Positions 22,229 through 33,431 of a stretch of 64,000 bases of DNA are shown piece by piece. Source of the stretch: Mucidula mucida. Taxonomy: Eukaryota > Basidiomycota > Agaricomycetes > Agaricales > Physalacriaceae. Below the pieces are notes generated by a model. The model was not told the origin of the DNA, made no database searches, and saw only the letters and a list, made by a program, of their open reading frames with translations. Position 1 is the stretch's first letter. Each line of letters starts with the position of its first letter. The stretch is taken from the NCBI GenBank assembly GCA_015501055.1, contig JADNYV010000111.1:1-64000 (forward strand), in the 5' to 3' direction. The position numbers and the translations under genes were made by a program.

Positions 22229-24360
22229 TTATGCAGATGGTGAATACGAGAGATCATCCTCGCCAATGATAGGCGCTCGTTCAACGTATTCTCCTTCAAT
22301 GAATTTATCAAGACGCTCCTTCTCCGCGACGTAATCGCGGCTTTTTGCGCGAAGACTGCCTCTGTCGAAATCAGCTAACCGGAGGCGGCCAGAAGGATCC
22401 TGCAATATGTTATTGGCACGGACGTCCCGGTGAAGCACTCCCGCTTCGTGTATGCTAATCAAAATCGCTCTCAGTTCCTCCCTAATTTTGAATACAATAA
22501 GTATTAACCATAAGGTCAAATTTAGCAAGACCTACTGTTCCTTAGGCGATAGGTACACCTTAAGCTCGTCGTCCATGCGTTCCGCAAGAGAATATCCAGC
22601 ATCAGATAGCATGAGCGCGTACACATCGGCCGCCGCGTTTTCCCGTACACCAAGAAGTGACGGTATACAAGAGACGCCCGCCTTTTCCAAGTGCCTATAT
22701 ATATGCACCTCGTGTCTCAGACGTCGAATGTTTTTCTCCCCAGTAGCAATCTTGAGGATGAAGGAGGGATAACCTGCTTCTGGATCTTGCAGGCAAAGGT
22801 CGGCGTCAATGGTGACGCGAAACACAGAACCTACAGCTCCCACACCGAGGTTCTTGTCGGCAACAATGCTGATATACTCTCGAGGCTCGTAACGTTGTTT
22901 CTTGACGGCTCCAGGTGGAAACAGAAGAAGAGGAGCGGGAGAGTCGAAGTGGTCGTATCGAAAGAAGACTGCGACCAGAGGAAATGAGCCGATCGTATCG
23001 ATCAATTCCTGATAGTATCCGTGAGCTTTGATAACAAAATACAAAACCAACAGTCGCCATACTTTAATGCTGGGCACAAGGCGGGTCGTGGACGTTTTCC
23101 TTCTCTTAGATCGGCGTCCCTGTGCAGGCAACGTCGTTTTCCTCTTTCCCAGGACATCGTTTTCGAGTAATGGCAGCCTCTGAAGAGCGTCGAACGTCAC
23201 AGCCATGTCCAATGCCACCATTAGTCCTCCGTATGAAGGCTCCTTACACGAACGGATGTCAATCATATCCGACAAGTATAACGTTTGCGTTTCCCGGTGA
23301 CGAATACCAATCCTGACAAAGTTCCCGCAGTCAAAAATGAGTGTCGATGCATCGACTTTAACCGCCGTGACCCAGGCCTAGCACAGTCAATGAGGTGAAT
23401 GTCCTAAAGCCAATGAAAGAAAATGACCTTTTGTACATAGTCCTCGCATTTAGGAGTGTATACCCCATCTCTTTCGGGCACCATGTCGATAGGGCCTACA
23501 TCTTTTGGCCGCTGAGCCACTACATGACGTCCGCGGCGGCTTCGGCGCGGTCCCTCAGTGGTCGGGAGTGTCCACAAAGCTGTGGCGGCATCGAGCGGCT
23601 GGGCATTCGGAACAGGAAGAGCATCGTTCGAATAACGCGAATGAAGCTGCCAAGGAAAGGTTCCCATGGTCTCGAGGCCAGACATGGCGTCAATGAGCGG
23701 CCTCCCGTTGGTGCAAAGCACCATGCGCGAGTTAAACTGGAAGAAATTCTTCAACAGTCGCTTGATAGTATCCCGATTTTTCCTATTCAAACGTTTGAGT
23801 TCCTCTGGGAGAAGAAACAGCCCAAAAGCGAGGTTCTGAGACGCGAACTTGTCTTGAACAAGGGTGGGCTTGAGATGAGCCAAGGGGTCCATATGCAGGA
23901 GAGTCGTCGGCAGTTCCGGCTGCGAGTTGTGAAGGAGAATTTTCGAAGCAATCCGTGACGCTGCCATGTTGGCGCCGGATCGTCGAAGAGCGACAATGCT
24001 GGGTGCGTCGGTGCCCGCTGGTATATAGGTGTCTGCGTAAACATAAAAATGACTATCATCTAGAGCGTCAAGTTGTTCCGAGAAGGAATCCAAAGCACGA
24101 TACAGGTCGACTGCCAAGGAAGGAAGGATTTTCACGGCTTTAAGAGTCAAGTTACGTGCAATGTGTGAGTCAAGGAAGTGCAGAGGCGGTGATGGAGTAG
24201 GAGTAGGAAAGGAGCGTGATCCATCCCTCTGTATAGAAGGAGGATTGAAATCGAAAAGTTTCTGCCGTTCAGTGGGTAATGGATCATCTGGTGGTATGTC
24301 CTCTGTAAGTGCAGGCGGCGGTGTCTCCGGGCTTGGAATCCATAATGTACGAGGAGGCAT
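22229..24360 (-). CDS. Atypical protein kinase, cassette copy 2 (intact, 654 residues)
   Basis: Exons 23437-24360, 23063-23377, 22536-23008 and 22229-22481; introns 59, 54 and 54 bp, all phases consistent. Residues 1 to about 400 form a domain I do not recognise, with a basic GPRRSRRGR stretch. The kinase domain is at the end: glycine loop LGVGAVGSVFRV (about 467-478), Lys in ILKIA (about 499), Glu in RLRHEVHIYRHL (about 513), HRD in GVLHRDVRANNIL (about 588-590), and DFD replacing DFG (about 608-610). The C-lobe is unusually short, ending about 45 residues after DFD. DFD and the compact lobe recall FunK1-like fungal kinases. All key catalytic residues are present, so activity is plausible; substrate unknown. 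Divergent from gene C copy 1. Confidence 0.8.
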
Positions 24361-24777
24361 TTGTCAATGCGGCAAGTGGTAGTACGAGGACGGGAAGCAA
24401 AGAAATCAACATGATCACGTTCCCGATCCCGGGCACGCGGATCCAGGTACATGATGTGAATGCTCTTCCCGACGCTCCGTCTGGCTCTGGCCCATTCTCA
24501 TCTCGCTGACAGTGCCGTTGGCCTCTGTAGTATGACACTCTCGCGACCTCTGTATAAACGAGGCGTTGAGTATCTATCACACACAATCGCACGACTTGAT
24601 CGCCGTGAAGTTTTGCGCTCAGGCTTCTAGCATGTGTTCTTTTCTTTGCATCCATCAGATACAAGCCATGTGTCTGACATGCTACCCACAACAGCTTCAG
24701 TGATTGCCGTCTGCGTCTCTCGTCATTCTGTTGTGTGTCCAATGACGAAAATGGAACAAGAACAGCCTCCAACAATA

Positions 24778-25021
24778 CTGTAGTGTTTCGACCGCAAATT
24801 CACATAACGGGTCACGGGGGTCTTTGAAGTGAAGCTATATATACATCATAACGGGTCACGGACCACTTTGGTCAGGCACGAGCCTCCAAATAAGGAAATT
24901 TCAGGTCCCACTATAAGCGGAACTGTCCAAAAAAGGCAATTTAAGGGTCTGTGAAGCTGTTCGCTGTAACTTCAGACCATAATGGGTCACAGGCTGTGAA
25001 GTTACGGTCGAAACACTACAG
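24778..25021. mobile_element. MITE-like element in the shared promoter (family member 2)
   Basis: Ends CTGTAGTGTTTCGACCG (24778-24794) and its inverse (25005-25021), flanked by TA duplicates at 24776-24777 and 25022-25023. The inverted match extends with two mismatches through ..AA.TTCACA. Inside, TAACGGGTCACGG-type words recur in both orientations. It is non-autonomous. The homologous promoter of cassette copy 1 has the uninterrupted TA site, which proves the boundaries. Confidence 0.85.
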
Positions 25022-25070
25022 TAAGCTGTTGAGGGCGCTTGATTGCTTGTTCCCCTTCTGGAATGAGGCG

Positions 25071-25096
25071 TCTATAAAAGTTCTCAGTGTGGGAAG
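25071..25096 (+). promoter_or_regulatory. Gene C core promoter, copy 1
   Basis: TCTATAAAAG at 25071-25080 and GTGGGAAG at 25089-25096, shared with the promoters at 18767 and 53136-53161. TATA-type box followed by a conserved block near the expected transcription start. Confidence 0.55.
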
Positions 25097-25420
25097 CATT
25101 CTTCCCTCATCTTTCTTCCCCTCTCTCGCCATGAGTCCGTGTTGGAGTTTGGCGATGCGACTCGCCGCCTCGAGAACTGACGAGAAGTTTCCTTTCTTAG
25201 TCAGCTGCTCAGTCAGCCAGTAGAGGTAGAATTTTGTAGAACCTTCTAGTATATTTTGCATGTAGTATATAAGCTGAATCCATTCTCGCCGGTAGAGCAT
25301 CTGTTTGCTCTAACGCGAGCTAACCCAACGGTATTGCGCGATTGCAAGCACTCACTCAAATATCAACCTCGCTCCCTTTACCCCATTTATTCTAACAGTC
25401 CGCCTAGCGTCTCAGAGACC

Positions 25421-27145
25421 ATGGCCAACACTCTGAACGTTCCGCCTACCATCCCAGAGACCATGTCCCAAGCACTGAACATTCTGCTATTCAGTTACCA
25501 TTCTTCACATGACTCCGCGGCTGCAAGGTCTGCGTTGATAGCGTCTACGAAGAAGCCACTTTCACCGGAGATTATGACCGGTTCCAAGCGATTATTTAAG
25601 ACTACCGAGGAATGCGAGCAGCCTCAGTCCCGAATCCATAAACTTTTCCGAGGTGCTTGTGCCTCTCGTAGCTTCCATGTGCAGTATCTGACAACAACCA
25701 CAGAGAGCTCAGAGCAAATAAAGAATGCGGCGGCTGCAATCCTCTCAGGCACCACAAACCTGTATGAAGCAATGCATTTAGCACCAAATCTGGATATTCT
25801 ACAACTCCAGTCCATGTCAAACATGCCTATTGTCGCTGCTGAACCAGTGTGGAACACCTCAAATGTGGATTGCCCAGTCCCTCCTTCCTTCACGGGGGTT
25901 TGTTGTGATAGAAGATAGGGAAATGCTTACTCACAGATATGAACAGTCTGGAAGACTTTCACAAGCTGGGAACTGACGCGTACCTGGAGAAGATGACAGC
26001 ATCGTTTGCTTCAGCAATTGCTGCCGTTCCTCGAGCGTGCAGGACCCAGGGTTCCTCAAAACCTCTAGCACCCCAACAAGTGTGCTCCCTGGGTTGAGTA
26101 TCTCCCCTGACACGACATACACTTCTGTCGACTATAACCTTCCCGGGGTAGACCCGTCCGACGTCATCAGAAAGTTGCTTGAGCAGGGCCTGAAGGCTAT
26201 GAAGTGCCTTGATCATTCCGACTTCCACGTCCGAGAGGTACAAGCAGTAGCTGCCCCTCTCAACAGTGATTTTCCGCTCTATGTTGTTTCCATTATGGCA
26301 AAGCATGGAATTCCTCTTCATTCTTTTCGTTGTAGAGGACGTGGCGATCCCCATTATTTCTGTGGCTCAGAGCAGTGCACAGATGATTTTGGACGCTTTA
26401 CAGTGACAGGCCGAGCTACTGGCACCGACGCTACATGTACGCTTGCACTATTGCGCCAAGCGCTCGAGACCGATGTTCCGAACCTACCAATTACCGAAGA
26501 ACACATCATGTTGATCTCATTGCTTCTCCTGTGTACAGATCTTCCCATGTTTACGTGTAACGCTCATGGTAAATCTAGATATGGACGCACCTTGTCACAA
26601 CCAATGCTACGTACTTCGTCCTCAGTGGCGTCAATAAAGAAATGTTCTTTATCCACAACCGTTTGGCACAAACTCTTTGGCACTCTGACGTGCTCGACAT
26701 CTCCCGTGCACCAATTCCAGGACCCAGCACTATTGCTACACATGTAGGATTCAAAGTTCACGCGTTTATGGATGCCTTCAAGCGAAGTCTTATGGATGAG
26801 GACCTGATTGAACAGGGTGCCCTACCTGTGACATTCCGACAGAAGTTCAACATCACAATTGATTTGTTGAACTCGTCTCTCGACTTCTCTGCACTGTCTA
26901 TGCTGTACAAGGTTTCCGCTGGTGTCTTTTTGCCGTCGGCTTGTTTGGTACATCAACTCAACTCCCCCATCTCAATATAATGCTAATGCAAAAATAGGAC
27001 ACATCTTACACATTGATGCAGATGCAAACAATCTTCGAACACGCGTTGACCCTGAAACTGTACTGGAATGACGCTATTGATAAGACCGGCATCTTGGCTC
27101 CTTTGGAGGATGTGCAGTCACCGCTGACTTTGTCCCCAGTAAATT
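25421..27145 (+). pseudogene. Gene C, copy 1 (frameshifted and 3'-truncated)
   Basis: The frame begins at 25421 (MANTLNVPPTIPETMSQAL). A displaced ATG at 25131 follows the TATA box directly. A 51-bp intron (25653-25703) and a second one ending at CTAG near 26577 match the intact copy at 50739-53117. Breaks: the frame is lost near 25890-25930 (VCCDRR stop where the intact copy reads on), and again near 26030 between ASAIAAVPRA and GFLKTSS. The gene stops at about 27145, inside the section that precedes the kinase-like domain, where a Ty3 LTR fragment is joined. It therefore lacks the whole C-terminal domain. Confidence 0.75.
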
Positions 27146-27166
27146 CATAGACTTCCTTTAAGATTC

Positions 27167-27403
27167 TGGCCATGTGTGCTACAAGTGTTGGGGGTGTGTA
27201 TTCAATAGGGAGTCCATGAGGTGTCGGCATGTATGATGTCATCCATGTGTTGGACGTGTATCCAACATGAGTACGGCTTCAGTAATGAAAAGGGGTATGA
27301 TCGATGACGAAACAGATGATAAACGGTCCGTTGGTTGATAAGACAAGGCCCCCGATAAGATATGATAAGATGTGAAAATGTGAAAATATGGCGATTCATA
27401 ACA
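27167..27403 (-). mobile_element. Ty3 LTR fragment, 5' 237 bp
   Basis: Matches the first about 237 bases of the LTRs at 34872-35399 and 58643-59179 (start TGTTATGAATCGCC at 27403 reading down). The 3' part of the LTR is missing. The broken end lies next to the truncated gene C. Confidence 0.75.
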
Positions 27404-27439
27404 GCGTTGTAATGCCACTGCTTCACTGCTTCAGTCTTG

Positions 27440-27880
27440 AGACATTCTTAAGCAGCCCACCGGAGATGATGGGAAGGAGGAAGTGACAACTGGTGCTTAA
27501 GATGGCTCAAGCACCGCACACTTGAGCATGTTCAACTCTTGCGCACCTACCTAAGTCATAAGTGCGCCTACTCTACTGTCTTAAGCCTCAATTCGTCCAT
27601 CTACTTGAGTCTTCTCTCTCAAGCACTTGCTTGAGCACCTTCTTAAGGACTTGCTCAAGCATCTTTGTAGTAAGTGCCTGCCCGAGCGTCTTTGTAAGCA
27701 CCTGCCTGAGTGTCTTTGTAAGCGTCTGCTCGAGCATGAGCTCAAGCGCCTTCTCAAGCACCTGCTCAAGCACCTGCTTAAGCACCGACGTCTTGTCAAG
27801 TGTATTTCAACCCTTTTTATCACAAATCGAAGCTGGATATTTTGAACATTCAAATACAATACATTGTACTAGGTAGTAAT
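27440..27880. repeat. Minisatellite-like block of CTCAAG/CTTGAG/CTTAAG words
   Basis: Degenerate tandem units such as AAGCACCTGCTC and GAGTGTCTTTGTAAGC recur, densest at 27600-27790, with palindromic hexamers (CTTGAG, CTCAAG, CTTAAG, CTCGAG) throughout. All three minus-strand or plus-strand readings are low-complexity (for example LEQVLEKALELMLEQ), as expected when the unit length is near a multiple of three. It may be the subterminal region of an unrecognised DNA transposon. Confidence 0.55.
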
Positions 27881-28380
27881 CAAACTGTGATTTTGGGCTC
27901 ATTAGTGGGAATGCGCTCCAAGACGTATCCATATCCTTTTGCAAGCTTAGCACCCTTGGGAGGCGCCACAGTCACAAGCACTCTAGCATGATTTTAGTCA
28001 TTGCCAAATTGTGATGAGCACAGAAAACATACAGTTTGACTGCAGCATTGGTGCCTTTGAGAACAGTTCTTGTACTCTTGCGCCGGCCTTGAGCACCTGC
28101 ATCTTATCTGGACCTTTCTTGGATTGACCACGAACGTGTGATGTAGCAGCACTACCATGACTGATTAGATCAAATCTGCCATGCATCATGAAACAGATAC
28201 CTTGTTTCCTTTGTGAGCTTCACTTTCTTGTTACCCTTGGGTCCATTCTCGTCGCCCGTGGTAGCCTTCTTGCGCTTCGGCAGATGTGACACCTTAGAAG
28301 CCTGTTTGTCAGTTTCTGTAAGAAGGAATCACCCGACTATCCAGAGCTTATGAAGGAAGATATGTACGCCAAAAATACTG
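27881..28380 (-). other. Unrecognised minus-strand coding remnant
   Basis: A coherent stretch (RVLVTVAPPKGAKLAKGYGYVLERIPTNEPKITV, stop near 27880) follows a likely intron (GTATGTTTTC...CATGCTAG). Upstream pieces on the same strand are basic (PKRKKATTGDENGPKGNKKVKLTKETR). No family is recognised. The low-complexity basic segment and position suggest a transposon-associated protein, but this is inference. Confidence 0.3.
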
Positions 28381-29385
28381 TTCAAGCTCGCCAACTTGGT
28401 GACGGCTTGGATGGATATGGTGTTACAGGAATATGAAGGGTCTTACTAAAGGAGAGAAGAATGCATTTATTCTTAAAAGTAAGTGAGTTGAAAGTAGTCC
28501 AAACATGTAGTAACAGTCTGCAGCAGAGCGGGTACAATGGTTTTGGTCTAAGGCAGACATGGAGCGCTGGATGGAGGAGGTTGAGACATTGGAGTTTTGG
28601 TGACATGGGCTGAAGAGGGACGACAATGTACCAGCTCAGGCAAAATGTGCTACATAGAGCATTGCCTGAGAGCAATGTTCAACTGTTAATCCAGAGCGTA
28701 GATCATGTAAGAGTGGTGACGGCACCAAGCCTTCAATAACACAAGAATTTGTAGCCAGAGGGTGTTGAGTGGGTGGTGGCACGAACCCCATCTGCCTAAT
28801 TGGTTCCGGGGTAACCCTAACCTGTCTATCATTTGTTCTGCCATTAGTGTGGGTATATACTCGTGCTGTGGGAAAATAGCGATAGCGAATAGCGCACCTT
28901 CCTAATTGGGATGATTGCTGGTTCAATCCACGGACAATGTTCCACTTGAATTGGATTTTTAGACGGCCAGCGGCGCCGTGTCGGTGTCAATGTACAACAG
29001 TAAAGTGATTCCTCAGTGATAAAATAGGTATAAGAATGTGCTTTTATACCTTAAACCTTGAGTTTTGGCCTCTGAGCCTCTGAATTTGAGGTGTTAGAGT
29101 TCATCAGACCGGTTGAAAGAGATCTTGAGGTAGAACTTTGATATTAAGGCAATGACTAGCCCAGAAAACCAGTTTGAAGTATTTAGAGGTGTCCAAGCAG
29201 TGTCGCTCACATTGCTTACTCGGCAGACACATATGTACATCATGCTGGAGTGCATCTGATGCCTCATGGATACTCCAGACAGGATCATGGCATGACCTAT
29301 AAGTGGCTGAATACTTATTTTGTTGAAGGAGGTAGCAGAACACGCCCAGAAGACAAGACCAATTAGCATCTGCCAACAAAATAAT
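28381..29385. other. No gene recognised
   Basis: Short frames only. A minus-strand hydrophobic frame at 29094-29369 (MLIGLVFWACSATSF...) might be part of a membrane protein but lacks supporting structure. Confidence 0.3.
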
Positions 29386-29950
29386 TGTTATAAATTGCCA
29401 TATTTTCACATTTTCACATCTCATCATATCTTATCGGGGGCCTTGTCTTATCAACCAACGGACCGTTTCATCATCTGTTTCGTCACCGATCATACTCCTT
29501 TTCATTACCGAAGCCGTACTCATGTTGGACACACACCCAACACATGGATGACATCATACATGCCGATACCTCATGAACTCCCTATTGTATACACACCGCC
29601 GACACTTGTAGCACACATGGTGTTTCAGTATTATTACTTACATGCAGTTACCACTGTATTTAATGGTTTCACGGACTAGTAGCATACAACACTGGGTTAA
29701 GGGCGTGGAGTTATCTCTAGCGGAAACATGTATGGTCAAGGAGTCCCAAACACAGGCTTACTAGTATATAAGCAGTAGTATAGTATCATTGTACTTTAGT
29801 TCTGATCTCGTTTATACACCTGGCCTAGCCTAGTCTTACGAACACGAACACTTTCTCCTTTAGTTCTTGCTGTGGTACCTTGTTTAGTCTCGTGGCTAAA
29901 GTCAGTCGCTAACACTGGTTTAGTCTCATGGCTATAGTCAATTACTAACA
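29386..29950 (+). mobile_element. Solo Ty3 LTR with a duplicated 3' tail
   Basis: TGTTATAAATTGCC at 29386 to GTCAGTCGCTAACA at 29914 is a full-length (529 bp) match to the Ty3 LTRs. A second version of the last about 36 bases (TTTAGTCTCATGGC...TTACTAACA) follows to 29950. No internal Ty3 sequence is attached. A clean 5-bp target duplication was not found, so the copy may be rearranged. Confidence 0.7.
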
Positions 29951-30485
29951 ATCTGTATCTGAATTGAGTACTTACTGCTGTGATGACCACTGAACGAACG
30001 GCCCTCTGTGCTGCTGTAAATCATTGAAAAGGCTTTATAACCTTTATTCCAGGAACTCCAGTGGAGCCAGATGCGCAGGACATTATAGACGATGTGTTCC
30101 ATGGTTTTGCATGACAACTTTGAGCAGAGTCACATCAGTAAATCGCAAGGTGTGTAGACGGTATAGACTATACCGTCTATACCCCTTCCGGGCAGTATAA
30201 ATCCCCACTGGGATCTTGTAGCCCTTGACTCTTCTATACCTACCTGTGGTATAGACATTGTAACAGTCTAGACTCATCCTATACTCTCCTTCTCGGTGCT
30301 CTATACTTATTCTACACTGCTATTTATACTGTTGCTTAATCACACTGTTCATTTGAGCACGAAACACTTCATTGACTACATATACCACTTCACATGTATC
30401 CTAAATGACTACAAGAATGTACACGATGATGATAGATGTGGAAGAAGAGCATGTAACGAAAGAACAGGACTTAAAATGGCACGTA

Positions 30486-33378
30486 TCACATCCAAAGAGA
30501 GGGCCGGACACCAGACAGCTTCTCCTTCCCGCCACGTTCAACAGCCTTGGAAACACCCTTGCCCTTCTTCTTTGTCATGTATGGCTCCGCGGCTATAATG
30601 ACAGCCTGACAAGTCTCGATTGTGAAATGCTTGTTGATCTGCTCGAAGAATCCTGCTGAAAACTCCCCCCATGGATCCTCGCAGAAGCTGTTTGGGTTAT
30701 TGTTCGACACATTGTCCTCTTTGCCGGCTTCTATGACACCCTCTTGCCGAAGAAAGAGGCTATGCATAGCCTGGAAAGAGTTTAGAAGAATAAAACATAA
30801 AAGAGGATTGACTGACCGCGGCAGCAGACAAGGCAAGTCCCGCATAAGGTAAACCATACGTCTTCAGTGCGCCGCGCACGCACTGGCAGAAGTATCCAAA
30901 AGGAATAAGGACAAGCGGAGAGAGAAAGGCGCCAGTAGCCTTCTAGATAGTTGACGGAAGTCAGTCTTATATAGACAAAATAAATATAAAGACGCACCAG
31001 ATCCTTGTTGTCAAAATCGAGATAGAGGAAATGGTTCTTGTCCAGCTGATGACTTGCCCATTCGGCAACCTCCTCCTTAGTTGTGAACAACTTGTCGCAA
31101 ATCGTGTTTGTGTTTGCGCGAGCCGTCTTTGAGATCTCGCTGCGTAGTGTTTGCAATCATTTGGACGTCTGAGACCGTTACTATTTGGAGCACATACCAC
31201 AGCAAGAACCGCCGTGTTATCCACCCGTCGCGTGCCATTCGATTCTAGAGGTGTAAGGTGCTTGAAGACAGAATTGCACCAAAGATCCGTGATAGTGGCT
31301 TTGAGGTCTGGATGTCTCGTTGTTGAAAAGGGCTGAGAAACGGCTCTGGAACCCGCCCAGTTGTAAATTGAGGGAATAAATTTCTCTTTGAAGTGCTTGG
31401 AATCAACCGGCGGATTGGCGAAAGGAATGTTGGTGATGGTGTAATTCTTCTTCGGTTTTGCGACCTTGCCCTGGGCAGCAAGATCAACATCAATGTCCTT
31501 GAAGGTAATGTTGCCGATGTCCGTGGTGGAAGGAGTCTGAGTGTGAGTAAATTGAGACATCTGGGGAGATCACGTACGGCATGTCCACACGGCTTTCCAG
31601 GCTTTTCCTTGCCTTTCTTTCTCTTTGTTTTTGATGGCGCCGTGGCTGTCGACACCCACGACTGCCAATTTGCGTTCACTCCTCCGACCTCGTTGGTTCG
31701 CAAACATTTCTGACTGTTACAGTGTCAGCATTGATTAGCGTCTTAGGAGAAATGCACCTTTCTACTTCCTCTTCACTCTCAATATCTTTCCTCTTGGAGC
31801 CAGACTTGGACACTTTTGTTCCCGACTTGGCGCATTGAACTTCGGGTGCGGCCACATGTGGTGGAGGTGGGTTTGCACGTTTGGCAATGATTTTGCGGCG
31901 GAGAGCGGCCTTGTCTTGCTTTTTCTGTGTGTTTTTATTAGCTTTGCCATCTGTAAATTAATGCTTACCTTGGTGCTCTCAGCAACGGATTTTGGTGTTG
32001 ACTTCTTGGACTTCTTGGGCTTGCGAATAGCAGCCAATTACTGCAGAAGCGCTGCCTCATCCGGCAACACCTCCCCTGCATCCAACTATACCTCTGATCC
32101 ACCCTTATCAACACGCATTGGCGAGGCGCCACGCGACGGCGCATACAGGTCAGACTCATGTCCACTCAAGCTGCCTTCATCGAGTCCAATGTAGGACTTG
32201 CGTTCACCTCAAGTACGAGGAGCGCGTGCGCGTCTTCTGCATCCTTCATGTCACCGTTGTTGTTGTAGTGCGGATCGGAGCGCCATCTCTCCCATCTCCC
32301 ATCTCATCATCCTTGTCATCATAACACATGCCGTACCCTCCGTCGCCCAACAAAAAGCCTTCGGAGTCTATCCCTGGAGGAGGCCCGCCAAAATCTGTAT
32401 CAGAGACAGCGCGCATCTCCTCCAGATCAGAGACGCCATCCGCACCATCAAGGTTAGAGGTAGCCTCCATGTCTTTGCCGTCGTTGTCCAACGGCAGTGC
32501 ACCAAAGTTAGGCTGTGCGAGGGGAGATAGCGAACAATTGTTGCGGACAGTGCACAACTTTGTCGGAGACCGCGGATACCGGCCAGGAGAGGGTTTATGC
32601 GTTGGCGGCGGAGATGCATCCAGGCCAACATCAGAATTGTTGGCACTGTTGACACTGGCTTCGTCACTTTCACCTTGGCTTTCGGGCTGGGTGCCACCCG
32701 TTACTTTTGACAGGAAGAACTCCATTGACAGAGATGCGGGAAGGTGGGAAGGTGGAGATGGGATGACCTGCAGTGCTGATGAACTGCTACTCTTGCCCTT
32801 CGCCATTTCCTGATGGATTTTTGGCTGAGGTTGGGGTGCTGACGCACGGCGGGTAGACGCTGCCGTTGTTCTTGTAGTGGCATCCTCATCTTCCTCATCT
32901 GGCCCAACGTGCTTTCCAGACGCCTTCTTGGACTGCCCAAGCTTCTTTGAAGCATTAAGGATGTCGGCAATGGACATGTTTTTTAACTGCATTTGCTCCG
33001 TCAGTCTACTAATATTGACTCAGAAGTATTGAAACTAACCTCCTTGTCCTTTTTAGCTAGCTCATCTTTGGCTGCTGCGGTGCGAGCAACAGTCTGCGAG
33101 TTCTTTTGGCGTTTTTGGGTCGCCGCCGCCGCCTTCCGTTCCACAGTTTCCTGCTGCGCTCTTTCACGCTTTTGGCACTGTTCCTCCCGCAAATGAGGGA
33201 TAAGATGCTTGGCCACGATGACCTTCTTTCCACGAGTCTTCATCTTTTCTGGAGCGGGGGGTCCTTCGTGCGCTGCACATATGATGATGGACTGTTGGAT
33301 TTGGAGGCAGCAACAAAAATTGTTTCGATCGGGTGAGCCCACATTTTGTATTGACAATAAGCAGAGTCTCTTATCCAA
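30486..33378 (-). pseudogene. Plavaka accessory protein gene (DUF6532-like?), multi-exon
   Basis: Minus-strand pieces in order: Lys/Arg/Ala-rich helical segment (33378-33001, QKRERAQQETVERKAAAATQK), a Ser/Pro-rich acidic region (32992-32246), a basic segment (about 31980-31760), then a conserved block. That block reads PFANPPVDSKHFKEKFIPSIYNWAG, ISKTARANTNTICDKLF, FLYLDFDNKD, AFLSPLVLIPFGYFCQCVRGALKTYG and SFCEDPWGEFSAGFFEQINKHF, ending near 30486. Plausible introns (for example one ending at GCGAG near 31138) join some parts, but I could not prove one continuous frame, so it is listed as broken or incompletely modelled. It recalls a large Agaricomycete family linked to such transposons; role unknown. 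Confidence 0.5.
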
Positions 33379-33431
33379 CTCCTATCAACAGTTCTTTCCA
33401 TGAGCCGCTTAAGTCCTTGAATCTCTGCCAA

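Noticed and set aside
24284..24775. Minus-strand frame with a signal-peptide-like run (MLISLLPVLVLPLAALTNAS)
   Set aside because: It overlaps the kinase start in another frame and lies in the conserved promoter; the kinase model with phase-consistent exons explains the conservation better.
27581..27859. Leucine-rich coiled-coil-like ORF on the minus strand
   Set aside because: Both strands and several frames are open and repetitive here; the pattern is a by-product of the short tandem repeat.
32328..32813. Plus-strand 161-residue ORF
   Set aside because: It is the complement of the Ser/Pro-rich acidic part of the minus-strand accessory gene; composition bias keeps the opposite frame open.
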